Shown here: positions 1-26,660 of the stretch, one piece after another
Position numbering within the stretch: position 1 is the first letter of the stretch
Layout: the number at the start of each line of letters is the position of its first letter
Origin: Panopea generosa
Taxonomy: Eukaryota; Mollusca; Bivalvia; Adapedonta; Hiatellidae
Direction: 5' to 3'
DNA length: 64,000 nt
Assembly (NCBI GenBank): GCA_029582155.1
Contig: CM055911.1
Coordinates: 26,476,788-26,540,787 of the forward strand
Made by a program: the position numbers and the translations under genes
Notes under the pieces: generated by a model
Told to the model about the DNA's origin: nothing
The model's database searches: none
What the model saw: the letters and a program-made list of their open reading frames with translations, nothing else

Positions 1-145
1 CTGTAATAACTTTCAATGTTTTCTTATATGTGTAAATACTAAAGTTTCTGTTATAACTTTCAATGTTTTTTCTTATATGTGTAAATACTAAAGTTGCTGT
101 TATAACTTTCAACGTTTTCTTATATGTGTAGATATCAACGTTGTT
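1..145. repeat. ~48-bp tandem repeat cut by the window edge
   Basis: Three near-identical units of the form CTGTTATAACTTTCAATG, then TTTTCTTATATGTGTAAATA, then CTAAAGTTG, the third diverging near its end. The array starts at base 1, so it probably continues upstream. Confidence 0.85.
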
Positions 146-1477
146 GTTAACAATTTCTTATATTCTGACCACTTGTATAGTTTTATTAAATCAATATATG
201 CCACGTGTAATTTTGATCGTTCACATCGCTTGTAAGACCCTTTTTTGACAAAGATTATTATTAGACTGCATACGGGGTTAATATTTTTGATTTAGTGATA
301 TTAGTAACAGAATTATGTATATCCCAATCAGTAAATGGATATTATTCATTAAATAGAAATGATAAATAAGAAAAAGATGCAAAATTGATGGTTTATTTTT
401 GAGTTGTTTCATTTTCATCGAACAAGCATTATTTGCCTCAAATAAAAGTGACGAATTGAATTAAGTAGAGCTATTGTAACATTTTTGAAATAATGTTTAA
501 TAAATTAAATGTAATGAGATTAGTAAATTGTGACAAGTTACAATTACTATGACAAACAAAGCAAAATAATAACTAATGCAACTAAAATTGTATTTCATTC
601 TAGGTTAAACGTATTTATCGATTCAAAGATACATGTGTGCTTTTCCAAGTTGTATCCAACCTAAGAAAGTGTAATTACAAAAGTATTTTCTGAGACACAA
701 TGCCTTTCTAAACATGAGTGAATGCGTTATCCTATTTCAGTCTTGTGAATCAGCAGTTTCCAACGTGTGTCAATCGCACAGATATTTATATATATTTTTT
801 TTATACTGCGATGTATATAAAAGATGAAAGTATTTTAATCATTTTGTGTATGTGTTCAACAGCAGTGCAGACGTTATCGGGAAGAGCATCAATGATTGAA
901 TGAAGTCTTTATTATATCCACCAAAAAAAAACGTCGCGTCGGTTGTCATGGATTCATGTATCACGTGGCACGCCGTCTCGTTTGATTATATGTCCTCAAA
1001 CGTTTTAGGGCATTAACTTATCAAAGAGGTTAGTGCGACCAATTAAAATTATTATTGTCTAACTTCTAGTGAAAAAAAACATATACACCCAATTCATGAA
1101 AAGCAATTACACATATTTAAGAACAATTGTATGAATATAGACAAATGTTATATCTGAACTATGAATTGCAATCACGCTAGAACAGAAGAAGTAGCTATTC
1201 ACAAAAACTGAAATGAGATGAGTACTTCTGTCAAATGATATTCACATTCAATACTTGCATGTAATAAATATAATAGTAATACCAACTGTAAAGAAGATCG
1301 TTTCGAAGCACAGGACGTAAACAAGAACAGTTTGGCTGTTGAATATCAAATACACAATAGCCCCGCGTTCCCTAACTAACGCCTACAGCAATGTTCATCT
1401 TCAAGCAAAATAGAAGGAGTCCTATGGTCAAATAGTGCTAAAACAATAACACATTTAAACGCTGTCAAATAGGTATA

Positions 1478-1740
1478 CAGTGCAGCGGTGGTTTACTGGT
1501 AGAGTGTTCGCCTTGCATGCGAAAGATCATGGGTTCGATTCCCGACCGGATCATACCAAATACTTGAAAAAGCTACCTTGCTTAGCACTCAGCATCAGTG
1601 AATATTTCTATGTCTGGTCGGCCCGGTATCAGTATAATGTTACTGGGCTGGGTATCATACCAGGTGTCTGCGGCATGATATTTCAGTGTGGCATCGCTTA
1701 GAATACTGTCTCAAGTAGACACCTTCTTGACAACATTCAG
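1478..1740 (+). mobile_element. tRNA-derived SINE-like element, family B, + copy
   Basis: Starts with a tRNA-like head having recognisable A box (TGGTTTACTGGTAGAGTG) and B box (GGGTTCGATTCCCGA) spacing and a TGC in the anticodon position. The body has GGTATCAGTATAATG, GGGTATCATACCAGG and TGTCTGCGGCATGATA. The same head and body occur in reverse at 3000-3315. This copy seems to stop near GTAGACACCTTC and lacks the CAAC-rich tail of the other. Confidence 0.8.
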
Positions 1741-2474
1741 ATAGGTATTTAAACATATTTTATCATCATTTAAACGATTTCTTGACGAGAACAACTTGCA
1801 AATTACACAAAACCGACAAGACGAGACTTTTATGGGAATTTGATATATAGTTGGGTTTTTTTTATTCGTTGAATGTCTTTTTAGCATTTTTAGTTCTCCT
1901 GAAAATGCCACAGCAATGCTTATTATTCGCTTTTTGTTAGAACCATTATTGCAAAGGTGTCAAACATTATCTTTTTTATCTTTATTAGATTGTGTTTTTG
2001 CAACTTCTTCGTAATACAAATCTATGTTTGCAGTTTCTTTTCTTTTTTCTTTCCTTTTCGATAAGTGAGTTGTTATAGAAAGTTACAATTAAAAACCAAT
2101 ATACTTCTGAATTCAATGAAATGCATCAAAACTCATTCCAAACCAAATAAAGCACAGCATCAGTATAACATTTCAAAAGTGTATATTGTATTGGCAATCT
2201 TATTTGTTTGATGGAAACGAATGACTAAATGTAAATGATATTATTTCTTTCTTGTCTTTAGAGTTTACCTATGATATTTTGAAATATGTTTGTTGCATAT
2301 CGACTGCTTACAACATCGAGGTACTATGTGTCTATAAAACAAGAAGATACATGACACTTCATGCGCTAAGGGATCGATAAGTAAATATGATTACATGTTC
2401 GAACGGTTGAACATCGTTAATTGCTTTGGGTTTATTTTATGAAATGCCACGTGCTTTGATTGATATACTATCGT

Positions 2475-2600
2475 GAATATTTAACTTACAACAAGCTGTA
2501 TATTTCACTTAAATGAAGTTGACAAACAGTTATGTATATTGCACTTACATCAAGTTGACACACGATCGTGTATATTTCACTAACAACAACTACGTCAGAT
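2475..2600. repeat. ~36-bp tandem repeat, about three units
   Basis: Units begin TATATTTCACTTA or TATATTGCACTTA and include AAGTTGACA; the third unit is diverged. Confidence 0.6.
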
Positions 2601-2999
2601 ATATAGTAACTGTAAATGTCTAGCTGCTTCAATGTTTGTTTGTCAATCAACATGGAAATATAAACATCATTAAATTCGCATATGACAACCTTAAATATCT
2701 AAATTATATTAACCAAAGAAGAAACAAAATGTGGAAACATAATAAAGAAGAAATGAAATGTGAAGTGCAGAACAGATATAACAGTTGAGTAAACTGCATC
2801 CATCATGGTGACAGATCGTTTGTCAATCATAGCAAATTTGATTTATTGTAATTTGATATTTAAAACCAAGGACAGTTTGTATATCTAGGCCCTGTTTCTG
2901 CTATTTGTTACACGACTCATGATAGAAAACATGCATCTAAAACGGTTCATAGATAACATACGTATTAAGCATCTTACGTTTTGGATATGAAATTCACTT

Positions 3000-3315
3000 T
3001 GTTGTTGTTGTTGTATGGTGTTTAGCGTCGCTTTCAACAATTTTTCAGTCATATCGCGATGGTGCCTACTTGAGACAGTATTCTAAGCGCTGTCAAACTG
3101 GAGTATCATGCCGCAGACACATGGTATGATACCCCACCCAGTCACGTTATACTGACACCGGGCCAACCAGACCTAGAACTCTCCTCTAAATGCTGAGCGT
3201 CAAGCGAGGAAGCTTCTAGTACCATTTTTAAAGTCTTTGGTATGACCCGGCCGGGGATTGAACACACGACCTTCCGCATGCGAGGCGGACGCTTTACCAC
3301 TAGACCACGCCGCAC
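3000..3315 (-). mobile_element. tRNA-derived SINE-like element, family B, nearly full length
   Basis: Read on the minus strand: tRNA-Ala-like head (GTGGTCTAGTGGTAAAGCG, then GTGTTCAATCCCC), body matching the 1478 copy along its length, and a 3' end of GACGCTAAACACCATA followed by a (CAA)n tail at 3000-3012. Head, unrelated body and simple tail are the standard SINE layout. The tRNA head cannot pair as a working tRNA acceptor stem, so it is not counted as a tRNA gene. Confidence 0.85.
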
Positions 3316-6224
3316 TGTGTTGCATATACCGCATTAACATATAGCAGAGTTGTATATGCGAAATAGTATAAATTCAAATATACCAGTAACCGATAAGAAC
3401 ATTCTGAATATATCGTGAAAAAAGCAACAATAACTACGACATGATCCTTCTACAAATGCACATTAATTTGCTTACAAATATAAATCTTTATAATAAGAAA
3501 CGCCAACGCCTATAAGAAAGGTATACGGAACAGAACAGAACTTCGTAATTAAGTACAAAGTGTGACAAAATTTTAAATAGGAACATATGACCCGTGACCA
3601 AACATTTCAGATTATTGTTAAAACAACCATACATGAATAACTGATATAGTTACTGATTTCAGAAATAAAGATTGGAATGTTACACGTATGTCGTGTTAAT
3701 AGTATTAAAAAGAGTGCACCACTTTGGTATCTTTGTGACAATATATCTATTTCAAAAAGGATTTACTCATCATTAATTACTATAATGATCTAGGTGTATA
3801 TATTTACATTTTTTAACTGTTTATATTTATACACTTTTATTCATTTGATTTACAAATCATGACTATCCATTGTTATAGACTCGATTTACAGTCTATTTAC
3901 AATCTATAATATTATCTTTAGTATAATATGTTTGCTGTCCGTTTGTAATAATTCAATAGATTTGAACACGCGGAGCAGCATAATGTTATTATTTATATTA
4001 ACTAAGATAAAAATGAAAGATATCATCACAAAATTTGTGTCATCGGCATGGGTCCTTGTTTAGCCAGTGATAGAGATGTTATTTGAATTTTAAGTGTTTA
4101 CTAAGTGTGATAACAATTCGGAGTTACCTTAACAATTTTGCAGTTTAATAAGTGTTTGCTTAAATGATTATTTTTTTCGTCAGACCCTTAGCATATGCGC
4201 CGTTTATTGTTTTTATTGTTAAAGCAAAATGTAGTTGAATACATGGTTTGTGTTAGTTTATTATTATGTTTATGTTGTTGCTTTTTATAGGACTTTAGTT
4301 TTTATTACATTTGAGCAATGGTGGTTAATCAGGTCATCAAAAATAGGATTTGAGATGATAAATGTTTTTTTTAAAACATTTTTGATGTGCATTTATATAG
4401 ACATCTTGGTGCAGTTTTTTTCAAAATCTCAATGTTTTAACATGTTTCTTTTCGTTCACGTTTAGAGTATTGAGTACGTATTGGCATGCGTGAAATAAAC
4501 GATAGTGGCTCAAATTTCACCATATATTTATTAGTATATATACATCGTATAACAATTTCATGGAAAACCAGTACATGTTTTATTTGTACAAATTGAAACT
4601 ATTAAATGTAAACTACATATGATTTTATGAGAGAAGTTATACCTCTCAGTCTCTTGCAACTCTTCAAAGAGTGACATAGTGTATGTTCTTGCTGTTTTAT
4701 CATTGTTTGTGATTATGTATGTATATACTATAGTGAGACATTATTAAATGAATATATAAATACATGTAGTATGATACACATTTAATTGCAATATGAATAA
4801 TATGAAACCTGTGTACGGTAATACTAGATCTGACTTAATATTGAGTTAAATTTATATACGTGTAGTATGATTAAATTGATTGAGCTCTGTATATGTAAGG
4901 TTTTTCCCCAAAAAAAAATTACGATATATCAATTTGATGGGAACGGACACATTTAAACACATATCTTTATAACCCGCTAGATATGTTAAAGCTATACGTA
5001 GATCAATGTAATTAACAATAGCATAGGTATGTATTTTAATGCATGTGTAGTTCATATCGTATATTTATTTGTATTTTACTGTAATAGTGGTCTACTATAT
5101 AATATGCCACTTTGGAGATTTGAACCCACGGCGTCAGCGTTTAGCACATTAATCAGGTAAATAAGACATTTGTCACTCCTCTCCATTGAGTCATTTAAAG
5201 TAAGAATAATACAAAATATTGAATGTAAATACTATATAATAGTTAATGATTATATAAAGGGTTAACCACAACTGTAGCTTATTTCAGATGCAGATTATAT
5301 ATAAAGTTTATATGTATATAAGTATATATAATATGGTTAACTGTTTTTTTTATCTCATATAATTTAGTTGTATGTTATTGCGGTTGTAGTTTAAATGAAT
5401 ATATGTGCTTATTTTTCATTATAATATACGCTGAAATGAATATGCATTATAGACTTGTTCTGGGTTACTATAAATGATAATACATTCATATCGATATTAA
5501 ATGATAGCGTTATTTAAACAGACTTTTTAGATTAAATGTAATAATTACATGACAGCAGAACGCCTTTCGTATGTTTTTATTTATAAAATGCGTGCTTCGG
5601 TTTACAAATCCAACTAATTTGTATAATATCTCAAAATATTGGCCAATATATCGTTGAAACGGCTTTCATAAATTCACTATCAGTTATGAATGTGTTTAAA
5701 AGTCGCTGTATCTATTTCCGGTATTCCTCTTAATATGTTAACGGTTCTACCGACAGGGGTCATTATAATGATATGATGAAGAGTGTTCAATGTCAGAGTT
5801 CATCTAAGGTCAGATGACCTTGTCAACAGAACACATCTTCAATTGCACCCGTTGATTTAAGATAACGTGAAATTACTGTTATACTATGCACGTGTCTCTA
5901 TCCCGCTGCGACCATCAGGTCGAAGTAAATGGTTGGAATGTTTTAAACGTTATAAAACAATGGGCGATAACTAGACGGTGTCTTATGGCCTATATTATTT
6001 GTTTTATAAATAACATAACCCGACTGATTCTGGTAGGTGTTTTTTTATCTTAATATAAAATTATCTAACTGGGTACATATAAAGTATATGTGTATATGTA
6101 GGTTTCGAAATTTAAGGTGTATGTATGATTTAGGTAAAAAAAATGTTAAAGTGGTACACGTTACATTGTATCTATATCAATAATAGTTTCATTAAATTTT
6201 GATAAAATATAAGGCGGAATCATC

Positions 6225-6400
6225 CGTTGATGATTGGTCTAAGACACATTCTCAAAACGTTTACTACTCATTGATAAGGTAATGGGCTCGAGCCCAGTTT
6301 GATTCAAAATCTTTATGTGAAACAAATTCTCAATTACTCATGCCTGAACGATGGTTCGGTAAAAGCCATTTTAATGTATAAAACTTAATTTCAAGTAAAC
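6225..6400 (+). mobile_element. Decayed tRNA-Leu-like SINE, family A
   Basis: Shares TGGTCTAAG, TTCTCAA, GGCTCGAGCCCA and AAATCTTTATGTG with the better copy at 25505. It is heavily diverged, so old. Confidence 0.55.
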
Positions 6401-7099
6401 CAAGTAACAAGCTGAATATGGCGTTAACTCACATTACAAACGAAATGAAAAAGAAAAAATATACACAGAACGGCTTTAGTGCTTTTTAGAGGGGGAAATT
6501 GGCAAGTACTTAACACTGCTGTTATATCTACCCATAAACATGTGTATCAAATATATAAACGTATACCTGGTCACGAACATAACTATGAAACTCAGGTATC
6601 TAAACATTTGCTATCTAGCAAATCCCTGAATGATGACATTTCAACCAACCCTTTTATAAATGTACAGACTTTCTAACACCGAAACTTAGTATAAACAGAA
6701 CTAAACGCAATTCCTAGGCACAACAAAAATATGATATGACCATTAAAACATATTTTTTTCGTTCCGGTTTATCATTTGTGGTATACTTTATAAACGGTAG
6801 TAGAATACAGCGCCGGTAGTATGGAACGGTGGGTTACTGCGAAGTGGGTCGACTGGGATTAATTAACGAGGGATTAGTATAATGTATCACGATTAATAAA
6901 TGTTCCTATCTGGTTAAGAAGAAATCGAGGTAAAGAGCGCTGTCTGTCTAGATGAAATACGCAATAAAAACGTTTATGACTATTAGAGATTTCGTTGTAT
7001 ATTACAGTGTCTAAAATAATCTTACGAAAACACGTCAATTATGCAAATGTAAAAAAATGTATTTTTTAAGCAAAGCAACAATATGGATTTTCAAATATG

Positions 7100-7122
7100 A
7101 ATATATATATATATATATATAA
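7100..7122. repeat. (AT)n microsatellite
   Basis: Run of alternating A and T in an AT-rich stretch. Confidence 0.8.
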
Positions 7123-7385
7123 AGATTTTAAAATAGCGAACCTTTTTTTTCAAGAAATACCTGCGTGGGAACAATAATTTATATACTATCTTTCATAAAA
7201 AGAAACACAACTTAAACACGAATACAATATACTTTAAAATAAATTTAAAAGATATATTCGATTTTAAAAAATAACAACATTAAAATATAATATTTATAGC
7301 AATCTATTCATATGTAGATACGTGATGGTTTATTCACAGTGGTGTTTGTTGCACCACAGCCTGGATTCATACATGTATTATCTAA

Positions 7386-7560
7386 GCGGGGCGGTAGTGT
7401 AATGGATAGAGTGTTCACCGTTCACGCCAGAGGTTGCGGATTCGATCCCCAGCTCGACCCGATGCCTCTCATAAAACAACACTCAGTACTGGTTCTACTA
7501 AGTAAGAGGACTTGAGAGCGGTTCATATAAGCTCTAAGCTTTCATCGCAATCGAGCTAAA
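7386..7560 (+). mobile_element. tRNA-derived SINE-like element, family C
   Basis: tRNA-like head (GTAGTGTAATGGATAGAGTG and GGATTCGATCCCC, TTC in the anticodon position) followed by a non-tRNA body with GGACTTGAGAGCGG, ATAAGCTCTAAGC and TTTCATCGCAATCGAGC, ending in AATTAATATAAG. The ends of the head do not pair, so it is not a tRNA gene. It is the only copy of this type seen. Confidence 0.65.
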
Positions 7561-7856
7561 ATTAATTAATATAAGCTACATGTATTAGATACAAAGCCAA
7601 CATGTGGCATGTTAATTACGTTTGTGCTATTGTGGTGCCTGTGACTTTTCATCATTTACACATATTTCTCCCGTGGGACATATATTTATTACATATATTA
7701 CATCAAAACTTGTTATGCACGTTCTTCAAAATAAAACGTAAAATGATTTAATAAAAAATACCGAAATGCAACATCAATATATAATCAATAAATAGTAAAA
7801 TAAACTGTAGTTTTGTTTATCGAAGCTAAGATAAATTAGATGTTGATGCTTTTCCC

Positions 7857-7857
<1 letters not shown>

Positions 7858-7920
<63 letters not shown>

Positions 7921-7980
7921 CAATAAAAACAATAATAATAATAAAAATGATAATAATGATATTGATGATAATAATATTAA
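7858..7980. repeat. (TAA)n microsatellite
   Basis: Pure TAA repeats at 7860-7916, then imperfect AAT/ATA runs interrupted by C and G. Confidence 0.95.
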
Positions 7981-8250
7981 TAAAATAATACACGTGACAA
8001 CAAACCATATACCGCACTGAGCATGTTATTGCAACATTATTTTACATTTAAAACTGTTTACATATTCTGTTAAAATCATTGATATAATCTAAAAAAAATG
8101 TAAAAACGGTTCGACTGTTCTTTACAAATGCCTTTGAAATAATAAAATAAAACTGTATATCCAAAACATTTTAATTCATGATATAGCCTGTTTCTACAAT
8201 ATAGTTTCATTATACCGTCTATAAACAGAGATTTTTTTGTATCATACATA

Positions 8251-8321
8251 TATATAGAGAGAGAGAGAGATGGTAGAGATGAAAGATGAAAAACAAACTT
8301 CTAACTGCTAAATTTATCAAC

Positions 8322-8372
<51 letters not shown>
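8251..8372. repeat. Two (AG)n microsatellites
   Basis: A short AGAG run at 8257-8270 and a long one at 8324-8370, followed by purine-rich sequence to about 8530 that contains two copies of an AACTGAGAGAAGGGGTTAGA motif. Confidence 0.9.
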
Positions 8373-8373
<1 letters not shown>

Positions 8374-8664
8374 AGAGGGGGGAGAAAGAAAAAGGGATCG
8401 AGCAACCTTAGCTGACAAAATTGTCAACTAGAAAGAGAGAACTGAGAGAAGGGGTTAGACAGAAAGAGGGATGGGAGGGAGGGAAAGAGAGAACTGAGAG
8501 AAGGGGTTAGACAGATAGAGGGATATGGAGGGGAAAATATAAAGGATATACAGTCAAAACCGAGCGTTTGTGGTTTTCTAAATGGACACCACTTATCAGA
8601 ATAACAAATTGTACTCAATTAAACCAGTACGAGCTTTAATTGGTCTCCGGACACGGATCAATTA

Positions 8665-8669
8665 CCCCC

Positions 8670-8700
<31 letters not shown>

Positions 8701-8704
8701 ACAC
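8665..8704. repeat. C homopolymer followed by (AC)n
   Basis: About twenty consecutive C, with (AC)n directly after. The exact length of the C run may be unreliable in the assembly. Confidence 0.9.
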
Positions 8705-9039
8705 AAACATCCCAAAGAAAAACACACTAACCACAAACCATCATCTACCTAAACGTAACATAAATCAAATTCACGCAGATGTGATTACGTGTAATTTAAT
8801 AATCAATTGTGGGGGTAATATCTATAAGGATACCCGCAGCAAACTGATACCAACAGGGGATGAGAAAAACTACGAACGTATAAACAGTGTTTAAACTGGT
8901 CAATGAAGCATAACTATTCAATAAAGAGAAAGGCAAAACTGGATTAATTTCCCGAAAATATCAATATCTTCGTATTAAACAAGAAGAAAGTATCTAAATC
9001 AAAGGACTATATTTTTTTATTTTTACAAACAATCTTAAA

Positions 9040-9180
9040 GAAGTCATTATAATGTAGTTATTATAAAATAGTCATTATAATGTAGTCATTATAGAGAAGT
9101 CATTATAATGTAGTCATTATAAAGTAGTCATTATAAAGTAGTCATTATAAAGTATTCATTATAATGTAGTCATTACAAAG
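9040..9180. repeat. ~18-bp tandem repeat (AGTCATTATAANGT)
   Basis: Seven or more units of GTAGTCATTATAAA or close variants. Confidence 0.85.
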
Positions 9181-9251
9181 CAATGGCACATGTCGCCTCT
9201 TCTGAGTATTGTTATTAGTGTGTTACTGGTGTCGTGGTCACTTTATCTAGT

Positions 9252-9452
9252 GTGTCCTGCTGGACGTATACTTTCTTATAAATAACATAAGCGTGTACTG
9301 CTGGACGTATACATTATTATTAATAACATAAGCGTGTCCTGCTGGACGAAACTTTCTTATGTATGACATAAGCGCGTCCCGCTGGACGTATACTTTCTTA
9401 TTTATAACATTAGCGTGTACTGCTGGACATATACTTTCTTATTGAACAGTAT
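9252..9452. repeat. ~41-bp tandem repeat, five units
   Basis: Each unit starts GTGTCCTGCTGGACG or GTGTACTGCTGGACG, then TATACTTTCTTAT and AATAACATAAGC. The units are a few percent diverged. Confidence 0.9.
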
Positions 9453-10239
9453 CACTGTTACATCTGAAATATATTTTTTTATTAAACGATGTATTCGTTA
9501 TGTTTGATACTCTGTTCCTGGACCACTTTATTTTTTTACATGCAATATGGGGAATTAAAATATGTATATAGTTTATTTTCATCGCTGAAGAAGTCCCTAC
9601 GTTACGTTATGTTTTATGGTGGGAATATTTATAATTTGTTTAAATATCAATTTTGTGTAACAGGATTGCATTTATTCAAATAAACAAATGAATATTCCAA
9701 AAGTAAGTCTAGAGATTCTGTTGATTTGAACACTATCGAATATAGCAAATTGGCAACAATAATATTACTATTAAAATTAGGGACAAAACTTTTCAAAACA
9801 TTAATTTAATTTTAATCGACTCATTATTTTGCTTTCTAATGTAACAAACAATTAACAACTTAAGGTAATTTCAATTTATGAATAAACATGTAACACACTT
9901 ATTCCTGTACAGACTAGTTCATACATATTCAGTATATATTTTTACATATATAAATATGAATATTCAACTACATGTGCGGTTATTCAAATGAATAATATTC
10001 ATATGAATATTCAGATATGTAAATAATAGATACAAATATTCAAATGCAAACACTTTCTTGCTATACATAAATTACCTTTTATATATAAACAATTTATATA
10101 TACATGCTATTTGTATATATACCATTTATAATCGATAACAACTAAACGTACTGACGCACATAATCATATACTAGTTCTGTTGCTTTGTTGCGGCTTTTTA
10201 AATATAAAGATGTCAAATATATCATTTCAACTTGTATTA

Positions 10240-10359
10240 TTCTAATAATGATTATTTTAATAATTATAATAACAATGATGATACTAATAATAATAATAAT
10301 AATATTAATAATATTAATTAAAAGAATATTTATAATAATAATAAAAATAATAATTATAA

Positions 10360-10401
<42 letters not shown>

Positions 10402-10505
10402 TGATAAAAATAATAATAATAATAATAATAATAAACGTAATAATAATAATAACAATGATGATAATATTGATAATAATAATAATGATAAAAATAATAACAA
10501 TAGTG
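10240..10505. repeat. (AAT)n-rich microsatellite, 265 bp
   Basis: Imperfect AAT/ATA triplets with scattered ATG and AAA interruptions. It creates long false open frames of Ile or Tyr on both strands. Confidence 0.95.
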
Positions 10506-10906
10506 CAACTACTAAAATACAGTATCAAAATGTAACAGTTAGAAAATGAGAGTCACTCCTTATAGACATTCCTTCATCACGGAATCAAACAAGTTGGAAT
10601 TTAATGGTAGACATTTTAATGTTTATAAATGCAATCTTACAATCATAATGCAGTTTACAAAAAAAAACACACACGTTAACATTAACAATTACATAGGGAA
10701 AAAACAACAAGCATTAGATAATGGCGGCACTAGACGGTCCTCATTTTCTCCCACCTAATAATCGACAAATATTCTTGCTTAACATCCCAGACAAAACATT
10801 CTATAACCCAGACAGATAATCAACCGTTAAGGCAGGTAAATATTAAAAATTAGCAAATCAGAAAACTCATTAAATACTTCCCCTGAGTGCGTAACGACTA
10901 CCTATC

Positions 10907-10936
10907 GTCACGTGATAACACTTGTAACGTCACGTG
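10907..10936. promoter_or_regulatory. Paired GTCACGTG E-box motifs 5' of the Wnt6 exons
   Basis: GTCACGTG occurs at 10907-10914 and again at 10929-10936, 22 bp apart (about two helical turns), roughly 1.1 kb before the first visible Wnt6 exon. CACGTG is a known core for USF/MITF/Myc-class bHLH factors. Binding here is a guess; the location may be intron 1. Confidence 0.25.
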
Positions 10937-12006
10937 GTTACTTATCAATGTTATTTTACAATTACATTCTCTTTAAAGTAAATATACCCAGCGAATGAAC
11001 AGTAGGATGTCTGTACGGCTGCCTTTACAACAAAACTAACTTTATCATTTACTGTTTTCACAACTTGCTGCGCGAACAAAGCGCCCCATAAACTATGCAA
11101 TAAAACTTATTTCTACAACGTCGGTCGTATTATGGTTTTTTATGAAGTCATTTGGAATTTTAATGCGGCATAAAGGTAAACTTAGTAATTAAGGACTCAG
11201 TTACACTACCGCCTGAAGTCATCAAAATGTTAACAATCTGTAATAACTATAATTTATTATTTATTATTTTTAACGAAAAAAAATCTTTTTTTTTCGTTTT
11301 AATTTGTAATTCTTATTTTAGCATTAGTACATTATATTTCTTCAGAACGTATTTACACCCGTTGTGTGTTTTAATATAAAATGATCACTCAGCTTTTGCT
11401 GTTATTCTTAAATAGCCTCTTTAACCTTTCAAAAAATTACTGTTATTCACGTTTCATTATTTATGCGTTTTCATCTCTTAATGTTGACTTTCTGTGAACT
11501 ATTTAGATTGATGCGTGTTTTATTAGAGTATCTGTTAAAGTGTTCTGTCATATAGTCCTATACACATATAACATTGATGAATTATTTCTGTTTTAACTTT
11601 TAGAACATATATACCTTTTGCAGAGCAGCAGATGTAAAAATATTTATAAAATTTCAGAATGTTATGATTTAAAACAACTGAAATACTTAGCATGCGAAAA
11701 TGCAATAACAGTTCTTCCCTTATTTTACAAGTTGTTGTTTATCTTAAATTATCATTTTTACATGAGCTTGTCTTATCCTAACAGTTTTAAAATTTTATTT
11801 CAAGTTCCAGGAGTGTATGGTTTACATATATTATGTGACAGTTTCTACGATTACATGAGGACATGGGAGACGACTCTAAACTAACGATTACGATATTTCA
11901 AGGGAAATTACTCTAAACATTTCCGTTGAAAAATCCAATTTCTAAATTGTAAATATTCAAATAACTTGCTATTGCAATTTGTTTTTTTCTACTACTGGTT
12001 GTCTAG

Positions 12007-26660
<14,654 letters not shown>

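Larger units (their letters stand above)
1..12006. other. 5' flank of the visible Wnt6 exons; non-coding or intron 1
   Basis: No recognisable coding exon was found apart from the possibility that the short Wnt6 signal-peptide exon lies here. The needed signature is a Met, a hydrophobic run and a phase-2 donor (probably T-G-G-T-G then GT). No candidate satisfied all three. The stretch holds SINE-like copies (1478, 3000, 6225, 7386), microsatellites (7860, 8324, 8665, 10240) and short tandem arrays (1, 2475, 9040, 9252), otherwise AT-rich unique-looking sequence. Open frames here are short and match nothing I know. Confidence 0.6.

Noticed and set aside
1480-1701. 73-codon frame on +, and a tRNA-Ala gene at the same place
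   Set aside because: Belongs to SINE family B; the tRNA-like head has no pairing acceptor stem and continues into a SINE body repeated at 3000.
4235-4330. Hydrophobic frame ending E-Q-W-W next to a GTTAAT, as the missing Wnt6 signal exon
   Set aside because: No in-frame ATG before the hydrophobic run (a stop directly precedes it), so it cannot start translation.
9489-9570. Signal-peptide-like frame MYSLCLILCSW as Wnt6 exon 1
   Set aside because: No phase-2 donor after the hydrophobic stretch; the available GT sites would break the frame into 12007.
10142-10535. Long poly-Ile and poly-Tyr frames on both strands
   Set aside because: Translation of the AAT microsatellite; no homology or splice context.
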